Source: Apium graveolens (taxonomy: Eukaryota > Streptophyta > Magnoliopsida > Apiales > Apiaceae). From it: 64,000 nucleotides of DNA. The notes beneath the pieces were generated by a model that was given only the letters and a program-made list of their open reading frames with translations, searched no databases and had not been told where the DNA came from. The position numbers were made by a program, and so were the translations under genes. This document shows, in pieces, positions 23,642 to 33,204 of this stretch (positions are counted from its first letter, which is position 1; each line of letters begins with the position of its first letter). The stretch is from positions 61,492,863 to 61,556,862 of the forward strand of contig NC_133657.1 of NCBI RefSeq assembly GCF_009905375.1. Reading direction: 5' to 3'.

Positions 23642-24967
23642 AGGAATTTAATGTTGACAGATAGAATTTATTCTACCTCGTCTCCCCAGACTTGGAAAAA
23701 GAAAAACATTCATTGGAAAGAGAAAACATGGTTTAATGCGCACAAGAAGCAAGTAAAAGTTGACTGTTCAAGTACGAATACCATTAACCCTAACCATAGT
23801 GACTATTAATCTTCCACTTCAACATAAATCTAGTTTGAACTGAGAGTGTTATTAAATTTTATCCACAGATAAGTCAAGTAAAGAATTAGACTGGAATATC
23901 AGAACTTAGACTTATATCAGAACTTAACAGTCATCAGAACATAATTTCTTAACTCGAAAAACGAATGCCTATCTTAGTAAGTCCTCATACAAGTTCTAAG
24001 TTATATTTTTCAGAACTTAATCATCAGAACATGCAACCAGAACTTGTCCTCAGAATTTGTGCAAAGTGACACAATGACTGTTTATCTAAACCAACACAGA
24101 CCACCACAGTAACATTCATCATTCTTATGGAGTGATTAGTGTGTGCATTAAGCTAAATTTCAGACAAAGAATAAAGTTTGATTCACTTCAATACATCTTA
24201 GAAATAAGGCATAATTAAAACTTTGCTAAAGAGCTGTCATTATTCTGTAACCTACTGTTGAATGAGTTCATGCTAGAGTCCACCTCAACTATTTTGTGCT
24301 AATTTTATGCATCTTTTTGAATTCCATTTTACAGTGTCTTCTCAGTGTAAGTGAGTCACGACTGCTTATCAGAATTTATGCTATTATCAGAGTATTTCTC
24401 CAATAATCATAGAGTGTAAAAAGTCACCAAGAAAATATTTTGCTTTTCTAATGCATATTTACTTAATACCAGCAATGCACTTGGGTCGTCCCTTCCACAT
24501 TTTTACTCTAGATCTCAAAGGAGTACCTGATTTTATTCTTTGATCCTTTTGCTTTTTCTTTTTGATAGGTGAGGTTTATCAGCACTTAGTGCATTCAGTA
24601 GAATTACTAGTATCAGAACTTAACAGATGAGTAGCATTATTCTAATTTGTGACTTAGTAATAAGATAAACAAAGTAAACTCAACTTAGCTCTATTATTAG
24701 AATTTGCTTGTGTCGATAGATTTCCATAGAAATAATTACTTCTTACATGGGATCATTTGTTTATTGAAGACTACTAGGTCAGCATCTAGCACAGTTATCC
24801 TCATAGGATTGAATGGTTACTTAAACAGACATATCACTTATCAGAGTTTAGAAACATATATCAGACAATAGTCAGTACTTAAACACATTTATCAATTAAT
24901 CACAGAATACACAAAGAGATTAAATTCTGTAAATACTGATCATAAAGTCTGATAACACAGAACAAGA
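23642..24967 (-). repeat. Motif-rich non-coding region between pol and the small ORF, element F
   Basis: About 1.3 kb with no gene. ATCAGAACTT (AAGTTCTGAT on the coding strand) and close variants recur at about 23897, 23914, 23934, 24011, 24024, 24372, 24618 and 24843. Confidence 0.7.
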
Positions 24968-26671
24968 CTAAGCAGATTTAGAGAAAGAACCTGAAATCAT
25001 TCCAAGTTCATTTACCAATCTTGTAAAAGTTGCTTCACACAATGGTTTTGTGAAGGTATCTGCTAGTTGTTGATCTATTGGAACAAAGTGCAATTCCACT
25101 GTACCTTCATCCACATGTTCCCTTATGAAGTGGTACCTGATGCTGATGTGCTTTGTCATAGAGTGTTGAACTGGATTACCTGTCATAGCAATAGCACTTT
25201 GATTATCACAGTAAATAGGGATTTTGAAATATGTTAACCCATAATCCAGTAGCTGATTCTTCATCCAAAGAATATGTGCACAACAGCTTCCTGCAGCAAT
25301 ATACTATGCTTCTGCAGTTGATGTGGAAATTGACTTTTGTTTCTTGTTGAACCAAGAAACCAATCTGCCTCCAAGAAATTGGCAGCTTCCACTTGTGCTT
25401 TTCCTGTCAATTTTGAAACCTGTAAAATCTGCATCTGAGTAACCTATTAGTTTAAAATCTGATTCTCTAGGATACCACAATCCCAGATCAGCTGTTCCTT
25501 TAAGATACTTAAAAATTCTTTTCACAGCTGTTAAGTGAGGGTCTCTTGGATCTGCTTGAAATCTTGCACAAAGACAGGTAGCATACATGATATCAGGTCT
25601 ACTAGCAGTTAGATAGAATAGAGAGCCAATCATACCTCTGTAATCAGTAATATCTACTGATTTACCAGTATCCTTATCCAGTTTTGTTGCAGTGGCCATG
25701 GGAGTGGATGCACTTGAACAATCTTGCATTCCAAATTTCTTCAGCAAGTTTCTGGTGTACTTAGTTTGACAAATAAAAGTGCCTTCTTAATTCTGCTTGA
25801 CTTGAAGGCCCAGAAAATAGCTAAGTTCCCCCATCATACTCATCTGATACCTTGACTGCATCAGTTTGGCAAACTTCTTGCAAAGTCTGTCATTTGTAGA
25901 CCCAAAGATGATATCATCAACATAAATCTGGACCAGAAGTAAGTCCTTTCCATGGTTGAGATAGAACAGTGTTTTGTCTATTGTTCCTCTGTTGAATCCA
26001 CTTTCCAGAAGAAATTGAGCTAAAGTCTCATACCATGCTCTAGGAGCTTGCTTAAGTCCATAAAGTGCTTTATCAAGCCTGTAGACATAATCTGGATGTT
26101 TGGAGTCTACAAAGCCTGGAGGTTGTTCAACATATACTTCCTCCTCCAATTCTCCATTGAGAAAAGCACTTTTCACATCCATTTGAAAGACAGTAAACTT
26201 TTTGTGAGCAACATAAGCCAAAAATATCCTTATGGCTTCTAACCTAGCAACTGGTGCAAATGTTTCATCATAATCAATTCCCTCATGTTGAGAATATCCT
26301 TTTGCAACCAGCCTTGCCTTATTCCTTGTAATTATGCCATCACTGTCAGTTTTGTTTCTGAATACCCACTTTGTACCAACAACAGATCTATTCTTTGGTC
26401 TTGGCACTAGGGTCCAGACTTTGTTTCTTTCAAATTCATTTAACTCTTCCTGCATTGTTTGCACCCAATCAGCATCTTGAAGAGCTTCTTCCACTTTCTT
26501 TGGCTCAGTCTGAGAGAGAAACGAATTGTAAAGACATTCATTTGAAGTACCTGTTCTAGTTCTGACACCTGCATCAGAATTTCCAATTATCAAATCATGT
26601 GTATGTGATTTTGTCCACTTCCTTGCAGATGGAAGGTTTTCTTTAGAACTGGATGCTCCCCCATGATCCAT
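24968..26671 (-). pseudogene. pol: Pol C-terminal half of element F: reverse transcriptase and RNase H
   Basis: One frame with two stops. Reverse transcriptase: [40 protein letters not shown] and catalytic YVDDIIFGS are all present. A TAA after LQVKQN (25787-25789) and a TAG in the RNase H motif (AEA-stop-YIAAG, about 25301-25303, normally AEAEYIA) break it. RNase H shows GYSDADFTG and the final ADTFTKPL. With so few lesions the element was active recently. Confidence 0.88.
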
Positions 26672-28314
26672 ACTGTCTTCATTTTCATTTTCTGATGCTC
26701 TCCCTGAATGCTCTCTGAGTTGAATTCTTCAGAATTTAGATTTTCAGCACTATCAGAACTTGGCTTATCAGAACTTGACGAATCAGAACTTGAAGAGCCA
26801 GATGTATGTTCTGATGTTTCTTGAGATGTGGTAAGCTCTTGAGTATGCTCCCCCTGCATAGGTGCATTTTCCTTTGGCGTAGTCACCACAGTTTCAATAA
26901 CATCAGAGTTTAATCCATCAGAGTTTACAGTATCAGGACTTAGACTGTCAGGATTTTCAGTATCAGAGTTTGAGTCTTCATTTTCAAATCTCAGCTGATC
27001 ATGGTCAATAAAATCTTCAAGACCAGTAATCTTCTTGTCATCAAAAGAGACATTAATAGATTCTATGACCACTTTTGTTCTCAAATTATAGACTCTGAAG
27101 GCTTTTGTGGAAAGTGGATATCCAACAAAGATTCCTTCATCAGCTTTTAGATCAAACTTTGATAGCTGTTCAGGATGAGTCTTGAGAACAAAACACTTGC
27201 ATCCAAATACATGAAAGTACTTAAGATTTGGCTTTTTTTTCTTCACCATCTTATATGGTGTTTTTCCATGCTTGTTAATGAGTGTTGCATTTTGAGTAAA
27301 ACAAGCAGTCTGCACAGCTTCAGACCAGAAATAGGTTGGTAGCTTTACTTCTTCAAGCATTGTACGTGCAGCTTCAATGAGAGTTCTATTTTTCCTTTCA
27401 ACAACTCCATTTTGCTGTGGAGTTCCAGGAGCAGAAAATTCCTGCTTAATTCCATGGTTTTTGCAGAACTCTTCCATTATCAAATTCTTGAACTCAGTGC
27501 CATTATCACTCCTTAAGATTTTCACAGAATCTTTGACCAATTTATCCAGATGTTTGACATGATCAATCAAGATAGATGCAATTTCACTTTTTGTGTGGAA
27601 GAAATACACCCATGTGTATCTAGTGAACTCATCCACTATGACCAATGCATATTTTTTCTTTGCAATAGACATGACATTTACTGGACCAAATAGATCAACA
27701 TGTAATAGATGATAAGGCTCAAGAATTGATAATTCAGTCTTGCTCTTGAATGAAGATTTTCTTTGTTTGGCCTTCTGACAAGAATCACAAAGGCCATCAG
27801 GAGCAAATACTGACTTTGGCAGTCCTCTCACAAGATCTTTCTTGACCAGTTCATTTATATTGTTGAAATTTAAATGAGAGAGTTTCTTGTGCCAATTCCA
27901 GCTTTCTTCAATTGATGCTCTACTCATCAGACAGATTGCAGAACCATCAGTACTTGTTGAAAGCTTAGCTTCATAAATGTTACCACGCCTGTATCCTTTC
28001 AGAACAACTTTGCCTTTAGATTTACTCACAACTTCACAGTGTTCTTCAAAGAAATCAACATGATAACCTCTGTCACAGATTTGACTTATACTCAGCAGAT
28101 TGTGTTTAAGTCCTGAGACCAGAGCTACTTCTTTAATGATGACATTCCCAAGATTGATATTGCCATATCCCAATGTTTTTCCAATGTTGCCATCTCCATA
28201 AGAAACATTTGGGCCAGCTTTCTCCACAAAGTCTGATAGCAGGGCCTTATTTCCAGTCATATGTCCTGAACATCCACTATCCAGAACTAGAATATTTTTC
28301 CTGTTGCCCTGCAA
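26590..28314 (-). pseudogene. pol: Pol N-terminal half of element F: protease, GAG-pre-integrase, integrase
   Basis: The frame opens at LQGNRKNILVLDSGCSGHM, just after two stops that separate it from Gag. Protease DSG with SGHMTG is intact (residues ~11-20). The GAG-pre-integrase region has the zinc ligands (WHKKLSHLNF, CDSCQKAKQ). Integrase core: HVDLFGPV (first Asp), LRSDNGTEFK (second Asp), PQQNGVVERKNRT (Glu). After the GYPLSTKAFRVYN module comes a Ser/Asp/Glu-rich spacer (SSDSSSSDKPSSDS). A frameshift near 26700 sends the frame out ([11 protein letters not shown]) while reverse transcriptase continues in another frame. It would process the polyprotein and insert cDNA. Confidence 0.88.
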
Positions 28315-28326
28315 TCACAAAGACCA

Positions 28327-29499
28327 CTAATTATTAGTTTTAAGGACCCAGACTTGCTTGGATCCTTTGGCCTTATTAAGTTTGTTAACATTTGCAGCGG
28401 ATTTAGCATCAGAGTTTATGTTAACATTTTTCTTATCAGAACTTACACTATCAGACTTTGAATCAGAATTTACACTAGAAGGAACAATGGAAACTTTCTT
28501 CAAAGAAGGTTTTAATTGATAATAATCATAGTACAAACTATGATATTCCTTACAAGTATAAATGGAATGCCATAAACTACCACAATGAAAATAAGGATTT
28601 TGTGGTTTATATCTAACAGACTGACTCTTAACTCCTGATTTTGAAGGTAAGGAGTTAATGTTTTTATTCTTCGTGCAAAAAGAAGCCAGATGGTTCGAAC
28701 TTCCACAGTTATGACATGTTTTCCTAGGAGCATCAGGAACAGGTTTATAATCATTGGTTTTATTCACACCTTCCTTTCCATTCCTATTTTTCCTAGGTGA
28801 TTTTACCTTGTTTGCATTCTTAACATCTTTTAGCTTATGCTTAAGCTGCTTCTTAGTCATTAAGCCTATGTTTACTTCAGCTGTCTTTTCCTGTTTTAGT
28901 TTGTCAGAAGTTAATTCCTCTTTAACTTCTGATTTCTCATTATCAAACTTTACAGTTACAAACTTAATAGGTTTTAACTTTGGCTTTTTAACAACAGGCT
29001 TAATTTCTTCAGTTCCTTTATCATTCTTATCCTCTCCATAACCTAAGCCCTCTTTCCAATTTTCACTACTTAGCAAATTTTGAGTTGTTCTGCCAGAGTT
29101 AGTCCAAGTCCTGATTATCTCTCTTTCCTTTTCTAACTCAGTTTTTAGAGATTCATTCATTTTTAGCACTTCATCCCTAACATAAAAAGCATCATCTCTA
29201 TCCTTCTGAGTTTGATGGAATATAACTAACTCTTTTTCTAAGAAATCATTTCTTTTCTTAAAAGCAAGATTTTCAGAAGTTAATCTTTCACATGTTAAGG
29301 TTTGATCTCTATAACTAACAAACATGGTTTTAAAATATCTTCTCAACTCATTAATATCATCAGTATGAAAAGCATAAGTAGTCTGAGGTACCTTTGTTTC
29401 AGCAGCTTCAGAACTGCTCTCAGCACTTTCTTTATCAGCATTTGCCATCAATGCATAGTTCTCCTCACATTCAGAGTCTGAGGTGTCTGTCCAGCTTTT
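28327..29499 (-). CDS. gag: Gag C-terminal region of element F: coiled coil and second knuckle
   Basis: Same frame as Gag after the UAG. From residue ~40 a coiled coil (YRDQTLTCERLTSENLAF and on), then Lys-rich sequence and a second CCHC, CHNCGSSNHLASFC. Ends KGSKQVWVLKTNN at a TAG (28327-28329). The ATG at 29451 is internal and probably not a true start. Ser-Asp repeats near the C-terminus (SDSKSDSVSSD) are encoded by the AAGTTCTGAT-type motif. Element 0 has the same arrangement. Confidence 0.75.
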   Translation of the reverse strand, partial: KSWTDTSDSECEENYALMANADKESAESSSEAAETKVPQTTYAFHTDDINELRRYFKTMFVSYRDQTLTCERLTSENLAFKKRNDFLEKELVIFHQTQKDRDDAFYVRDEVLKMNESLKTELEKEREIIRTWTNSGRTTQNLLSSENWKEGLGYGEDKNDKGTEEIKPVVKKPKLKPIKFVTVKFDNEKSEVKEELTSDKLKQEKTAEVNIGLMTKKQLKHKLKDVKNANKVKSPRKNRNGKEGVNKTNDYKPVPDAPRKTCHNCGSSNHLASFCTKNKNINSLPSKSGVKSQSVRYKPQNPYFHCGSLWHSIYTCKEYHSLYYDYYQLKPSLKKVSIVPSSVNSDSKSDSVSSDKKNVNINSDAKSAANVNKLNKAKGSKQVWVLKTNN

Positions 29500-30660
29500 C
29501 TACTTTGTGACAAGAGCCTTACCTTTGTCACCCTTCACTTTCTTGCAATCAGGAGATATGTGGTCTTTCTCACCACAGTTATAGCATTTAACATTGGTAC
29601 AATCTCCTCTGTCAGACTTTCCTCCTCTGCCTTCAGATCTTCTGAAATTCTTCTTATCAGAACTTGTGCCTTTCCTGGAAAACTTCTTTCCCTTCCTGAA
29701 CTTTCTGTATGCAATCTTTGTGATTCCTTTCACCATAAGAGCACACAGCTTCATCATCTCCTCATCAGCATCAGTCTCAGGCAAGCTTTCAGAATCTGAG
29801 TCATCAACAGTTTCAGAACTTGATGACTCAGTATCAGACTTTGTAAGAAGAGCTTTAGCCTTGTCTTTCCTTGAGGAAGCTGCTTTGGGGGATTCTTCTT
29901 CAGCCTTAAGAGCAACTGTTCTTGACTTTCCTCCTTTCCCCTTGCTTCTTTGTTCCATCTCAAGTTCATGAGTCTTGAGCATTCCATAGAATTCATCAAG
30001 AGTTGTTTCATCAAGACTGTAGTTGTCTCTTATTGTTGTTGCCTTCAAATCCCAACATTCAGGAAGAGCTAACAGGAATTTAAGGTTTGTATCTTCAAGA
30101 TCATACTCCTTATTAACCAGTGACAGATTATTCAAGAGTTTGACAAATCTATCATATAAATCAGTCAATGATTCATTAGCCTTTGAATCAAAGTGTTCAT
30201 ACTCTTGAGTGAGTATTGTCTTCCTGTTCTTCTTAATTGTGTCGGTTCCCTGACACCTTGTTTCCAGAGCATCCCATATCTCCTTAGCAGTCTTGCAGTT
30301 AATTACCCTATTTGACATTACATTATCAATGGCACTATGCAGTAAGTGTCGTACCTTAGCATCCTTAGCAATTGATGCGATATCTTCAGCAGTATAATCA
30401 CTCTTTTCCTTTGGTACGGTTTTTGCTGCTTCACCTGCAACTACAACAGCGAGCTTGGTTGGTTTGTGAGGCCCTTCCTTGATTCTATCAAGATATTCTA
30501 GATCTGTAGCTTCCAGAAACATGGTCATCTTCACCTTCCATATATCATATTCAGATGGTCTCAGTATAGGAACTCTGATGGTTTCATACCGACTTTGAAT
30601 TTGTGTCTTTGGAGGTTCTTCAGTTTTGGTAGGTTTAGTTGGAGTTTCTGTGTCAGACAT
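29500..30660 (-). CDS. gag: Gag of element F (UBN2 domain, CCHC knuckle)
   Basis: 386 codons starting MSDTETPTKPTKTEEPPK, 40 bases after the primer site. Residues ~25-230 are the plant Copia Gag fold (UBN2 type, with YDIWKVKMTMFLE, AKEIWDALETRCQG, LTDLYDRFVKLLNNLS). Then a Ser/Glu/Asp-rich linker, a basic region and a CCHC knuckle CYNCGEKDHISPDC near residue 362. The frame ends at a UAG (29500-29502, KALVTK-stop) and continues open afterwards (KSWTDTSDSE), so the stop is probably a mutation or a recoding site inside a longer Gag. Forms the particle and packages RNA. Confidence 0.85.
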   Translation of the reverse strand: MSDTETPTKPTKTEEPPKTQIQSRYETIRVPILRPSEYDIWKVKMTMFLEATDLEYLDRIKEGPHKPTKLAVVVAGEAAKTVPKEKSDYTAEDIASIAKDAKVRHLLHSAIDNVMSNRVINCKTAKEIWDALETRCQGTDTIKKNRKTILTQEYEHFDSKANESLTDLYDRFVKLLNNLSLVNKEYDLEDTNLKFLLALPECWDLKATTIRDNYSLDETTLDEFYGMLKTHELEMEQRSKGKGGKSRTVALKAEEESPKAASSRKDKAKALLTKSDTESSSSETVDDSDSESLPETDADEEMMKLCALMVKGITKIAYRKFRKGKKFSRKGTSSDKKNFRRSEGRGGKSDRGDCTNVKCYNCGEKDHISPDCKKVKGDKGKALVTK

Positions 30661-30701
30661 GATTGTGTTTGGATCTTTAACTGTATGTGTGTTAATAGAT
30701 A

Positions 30702-30714
30702 GGCTCTGATACCA
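30702..30714 (-). other. Primer-binding site of element F (initiator tRNA-Met)
   Basis: Reads TGGTATCAGAGCC on the - strand, next to the 5' LTR. Confidence 0.9.
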
Positions 30715-30716
30715 TT

Positions 30717-31328
30717 TGTTAGGTCACACTCACTGTAGAGGGGGTGAATATAGTGTATAATAAAATCAAATCGAACTTTAATATCGTAAGTAACAGAAAA
30801 TAAACTTTATTGAAACAATAAACTCTGTTACAGTATGGAACTGTTACCTCTCAGTGATGAACAAATATCACGAGAGCTGCTAGGGTTACAATGAATAATC
30901 TTCTCGAATAATGATAACACTTATAGTGTAAACCCTATGTCTGTGTTTATATACTACACAGTTACAAGATATTCGCTAATTGATATGGAATATAATTCTG
31001 CTTCCTAAAATACATCAATCATATATCTTTTCTTCCAAGTATTCCATTCTTCACGGAACTCCTTCTTCATGCATATCTCTTCTTATGTTTATCTCGATCT
31101 TCTTTCCTTTAATCACCTACTTCCCTTATCTAATCGTCCTTCAGCACTTAAGTTCTGATATCCAACTTCTGTTGATTATCTCCTGATAATATAAGTAATG
31201 ATATCCTTAAGTCTTGACTTCCAGTATAAGTACTGATTCCCAGTTAAGTACTGATTTGTCCTGTTAAGTAAGATCTGAAAACTAAACATAAATCATATTA
31301 GCCATGACATTATCAAATATATCTAACA
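30717..31328 (-). repeat. 5' LTR of element F
   Basis: 612 bp, TGTTAGGTCACAC to ATATCTAACA as read on +. TATA box TATATAAAC on the - strand at 30945-30953. In the upstream (U3) part, 31140-31270 holds many copies or variants of AAGTTCTGAT / AAGTACTGAT. Confidence 0.9.
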
Positions 31329-31333
31329 CAAAC

Positions 31334-31650
31334 CACTAGAAATCATTATCTTGTTCTTGTGTAACTATCTAGCGGATCAAAATCCCTAGAACTTAATCTC
31401 AAATTGCTTTTAGCATTTGATCCTTTTTATTCCAAAAATAGAAAAAGTTCATGTTGAATTTATTCTAGATTTGTGATAATTAATTTGAGATTAATCTCTT
31501 GTAATCGATACCGTTGTTGTAACACCTTTCTAGTTTAATAATATTTTTATTTAACTTGAATTTTGTTTCACTTTTTTATTCCGCATTAAATTCGATTATT
31601 CGGTATAGTTTGTATTCAACCCCCTTCTATAAATATATTGGGACCTAACA
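31334..31650 (+). repeat. 3' LTR of element A, right part
   Basis: Continues base 13752 as in the 5' LTR (CACTAGAAATCATTATCTTG) and ends GGGACCTAACA at 31650. CAAAC at 31329-31333 is the right duplication of F. Total LTR length without F is 1296 bp, against 1298 for the 5' copy. Confidence 0.88.
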
Positions 31651-31655
31651 GACTT

Positions 31656-32903
31656 TAATCAATAATCTATCTTACTTAATGAAATTGGTATAAAAATGAC
31701 GGGCTCGTTGAGAGGATTGTTTTGGTATGTAGAGCGTCAACAGAGGATCCCTGAATCTTCCAAAATCATTGAATTTGTGTTCTTGAAGAAATTTTACCCC
31801 CAATTTTGTTCTTGGCTTTTGTTTTTAATGAATTAAAATGAAATAAAATAAACAATTTAGGCTATTTATATTTTTAAGAAATTAAATACCCCAAAATAAA
31901 TTTAGGGTGTTTTTATCCCCTATTTAAAAATAATTAGGCCCAAAAATACTTATTACGGGGAATAATTCTAAAAATAGTAAATATAAAATTTGTATCAAAA
32001 TTTTCAAAAATTCACGAATAATTTAGAAATACGAAAATGCGAGATATTTGATATACAGATAATTTTATAAAAATAAAAACACAGATTTTGTAGGGTTTGA
32101 CGTCTCGGTGGGGTCCCGGTCCATTTCTTTTCGATAAACAAAAATGATACATAAATTAATCGAAAAACCCGAACACGTATAAAATACATTCAACACACAT
32201 AAAACGAGATAAAACATATAATGCAAATAAAAAACGCCTAAATTACGAATCGATTCATTTAAAACATATAACCAGTATCCCATTGGATCATATCGGATCC
32301 GAAAATAGATTACTTAACCGATAAGTAACTATAAAAATGATACAATTTAATACCAGATTTGGATAATTATCAAAACCGGACTTCTTATAAAACACCCTTG
32401 AAGAAAATAATGTAAAATGTCCCGTCTCTGGAGAATACGGGTTTTATTGATTTACCGAAATGATTATCGTATCGAAATTTTACGCCGGGACGCGTACGGG
32501 TCAAATCGTAATCCGGATTGAAAAAGTTAAAACACAGAAAATGTCAGGAATTAACAGATTAGGTTAGGAAGGAGTTTTCGGAAGAGTTTCAGGTTATAAA
32601 AACATAAAAATAGTTGAAGTTGGACGATTCCCGGCTTTATAAAATAGTTTTATAATTACTCTGAAAATAATTAATAATTCATAAATCATTATAAAATCAT
32701 ATAACACTCCAAAAATTACCAGAAAAATACCATAATTATCTATATTTTAATCTACACATTTAAAAATTAAAATATTAAAATAATATCATATATAAACATC
32801 CCAACATCAATTCCAATTATCATATAATTTACTAAAATTCACATAAAATCATATAAACAATTCTAAATAATAATAATAATATTTGAAAATATGGGATATT
32901 ACA
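31656..32903 (-). repeat. Right part of solo LTR 1, non-coding
   Basis: Continues base 6616 once element A and its second GACTT (31651-31655) are removed. A/T-rich, with no reading frame of interest. It ends in TATTACA followed by the AATTA duplication. Confidence 0.65.
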
Positions 32904-32908
32904 AATTA

Positions 32909-33204
32909 ATTCAATCCATTTTTTTGACAAACTGGGTATTTATTTGACATTTCGATAAGTCAAGTTTGAGTTCTCTATAATAGTAATTTAAAATGACTTC
33001 TCGACATGTACTTCACTTCTTTAAATGACTTCTTGATAGACAACTCCAAATGTCTGTTTTTGAGTTCTCGACAAGTCATCTTCTTTTACTATAAATACCC
33101 AGACTTCTCGATACATACTTACTTATAGCTTTCGAGATCTAAAGTGACCTAGCTTTCAATCCATAACCGTTTTCTCTCTCATTTTTCACTCTTTCTCAGA
33201 AATC
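32909..33204 (+). promoter_or_regulatory. Continuation of the element 0 3' region with internal TATA box (33089-33098)
   Basis: Joins directly to 3417 once solo LTR 1 is removed. More CTCGATA/CTCGACA motif copies lie at about 32950-33115. ACTATAAATACCC at 33088-33100 is a good plant TATA box. It is followed by a C/T-rich leader (33166-33200, CTCTCTC, CTCTTTCTC) like the one before the 3' ORF in E. The ORF itself is gone, because LTR D starts at 33205 where the leader would end. Confidence 0.6.

Larger units (their letters stand above)
13753..31328 (-). mobile_element. Element F: full-length Sirevirus-like Ty1/Copia element with long 3' ORF
   Basis: 612-bp LTRs at 30717-31328 (5') and 13753-14364 (3'), CAAAC duplications, tRNA-Met primer site, Gag, Gag C-terminal region, protease-integrase-reverse transcriptase-RNase H, a small ORF, a ~1200-codon 3' ORF and a polypurine tract. 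Without nested solo LTR 2 it is about 13.2 kb. The gene order with a large 3' ORF after pol is that of the SIRE/Maximus (Sirevirus) lineage. The LTRs differ at about 2% by eye, so it is fairly young, yet every long frame carries one or a few lesions. Confidence 0.9.
6617..31650 (+). mobile_element. Element A: pol-deleted Ty1/Copia element, host of element F
   Basis: LTR 6617-7914, internal region 7915-12773, second LTR 12774-13752 plus 31334-31650. Flanked by exact GACTT duplications (6612-6616, 31651-31655). Initiator tRNA-Met primer site and polypurine tract are present. The internal region encodes Gag and the start of protease, then jumps to non-coding DNA and a remnant 3' ORF. Integrase, reverse transcriptase and RNase H are absent, as in relative B. 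The two LTRs differ at roughly 3% by eye in the first 240 bases, more than the LTRs of F nested inside, which fits the nesting order. Confidence 0.88.
3418..32903 (-). mobile_element. Solo LTR 1: long Ty3/Gypsy-type LTR, split by element A
   Basis: Begins TGTAACGCCCCC (3418) and ends GGGATATTACA (32903), flanked by exact AATTA duplications (3413-3417 and 32904-32908). Without element A and one GACTT copy it is about 4.45 kb. It has no coding sequence, primer-binding site or polypurine tract, so a solo LTR left by LTR-LTR recombination is the simplest reading. Its left end matches the reverse complement of the right end of solo LTR 2 (CCCCCAAAT.CGGGGTC), and both carry a 'CTTGCTG(A)GC' stretch near that end, so they belong to one class in opposite orientations. 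The size and TGTAAY.CCCC ends suggest a Tekay-like chromovirus, which is inference. Confidence 0.75.
1..33204 (+). mobile_element. Element 0: old Ty1/Copia element, outermost layer of the nest
   Basis: Visible parts are 1-3417 and 32909-33204, separated by the insertion of solo LTR 1 (3418-32903) with its AATTA duplication. Order seen: Gag, a Gag C-terminal coiled-coil region, protease remnant, a large deletion removing integrase and most of reverse transcriptase, the last codons of RNase H, then a motif-rich non-coding 3' region. The 5' LTR lies left of the window and no 3' LTR of its own is visible, because LTR D interrupts it at 33205. The Gag and protease sequences and the 3' layout resemble elements E and F, so I place it in the Sirevirus-like Copia group by inference. 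Confidence 0.8.

Noticed and set aside
29500..29502. Programmed readthrough of the UAG inside Gag of F
   Set aside because: The following bases (AAAAGC) do not match the known CARYYA readthrough context and no relative in the window has a stop at this exact site. A point mutation is simpler.
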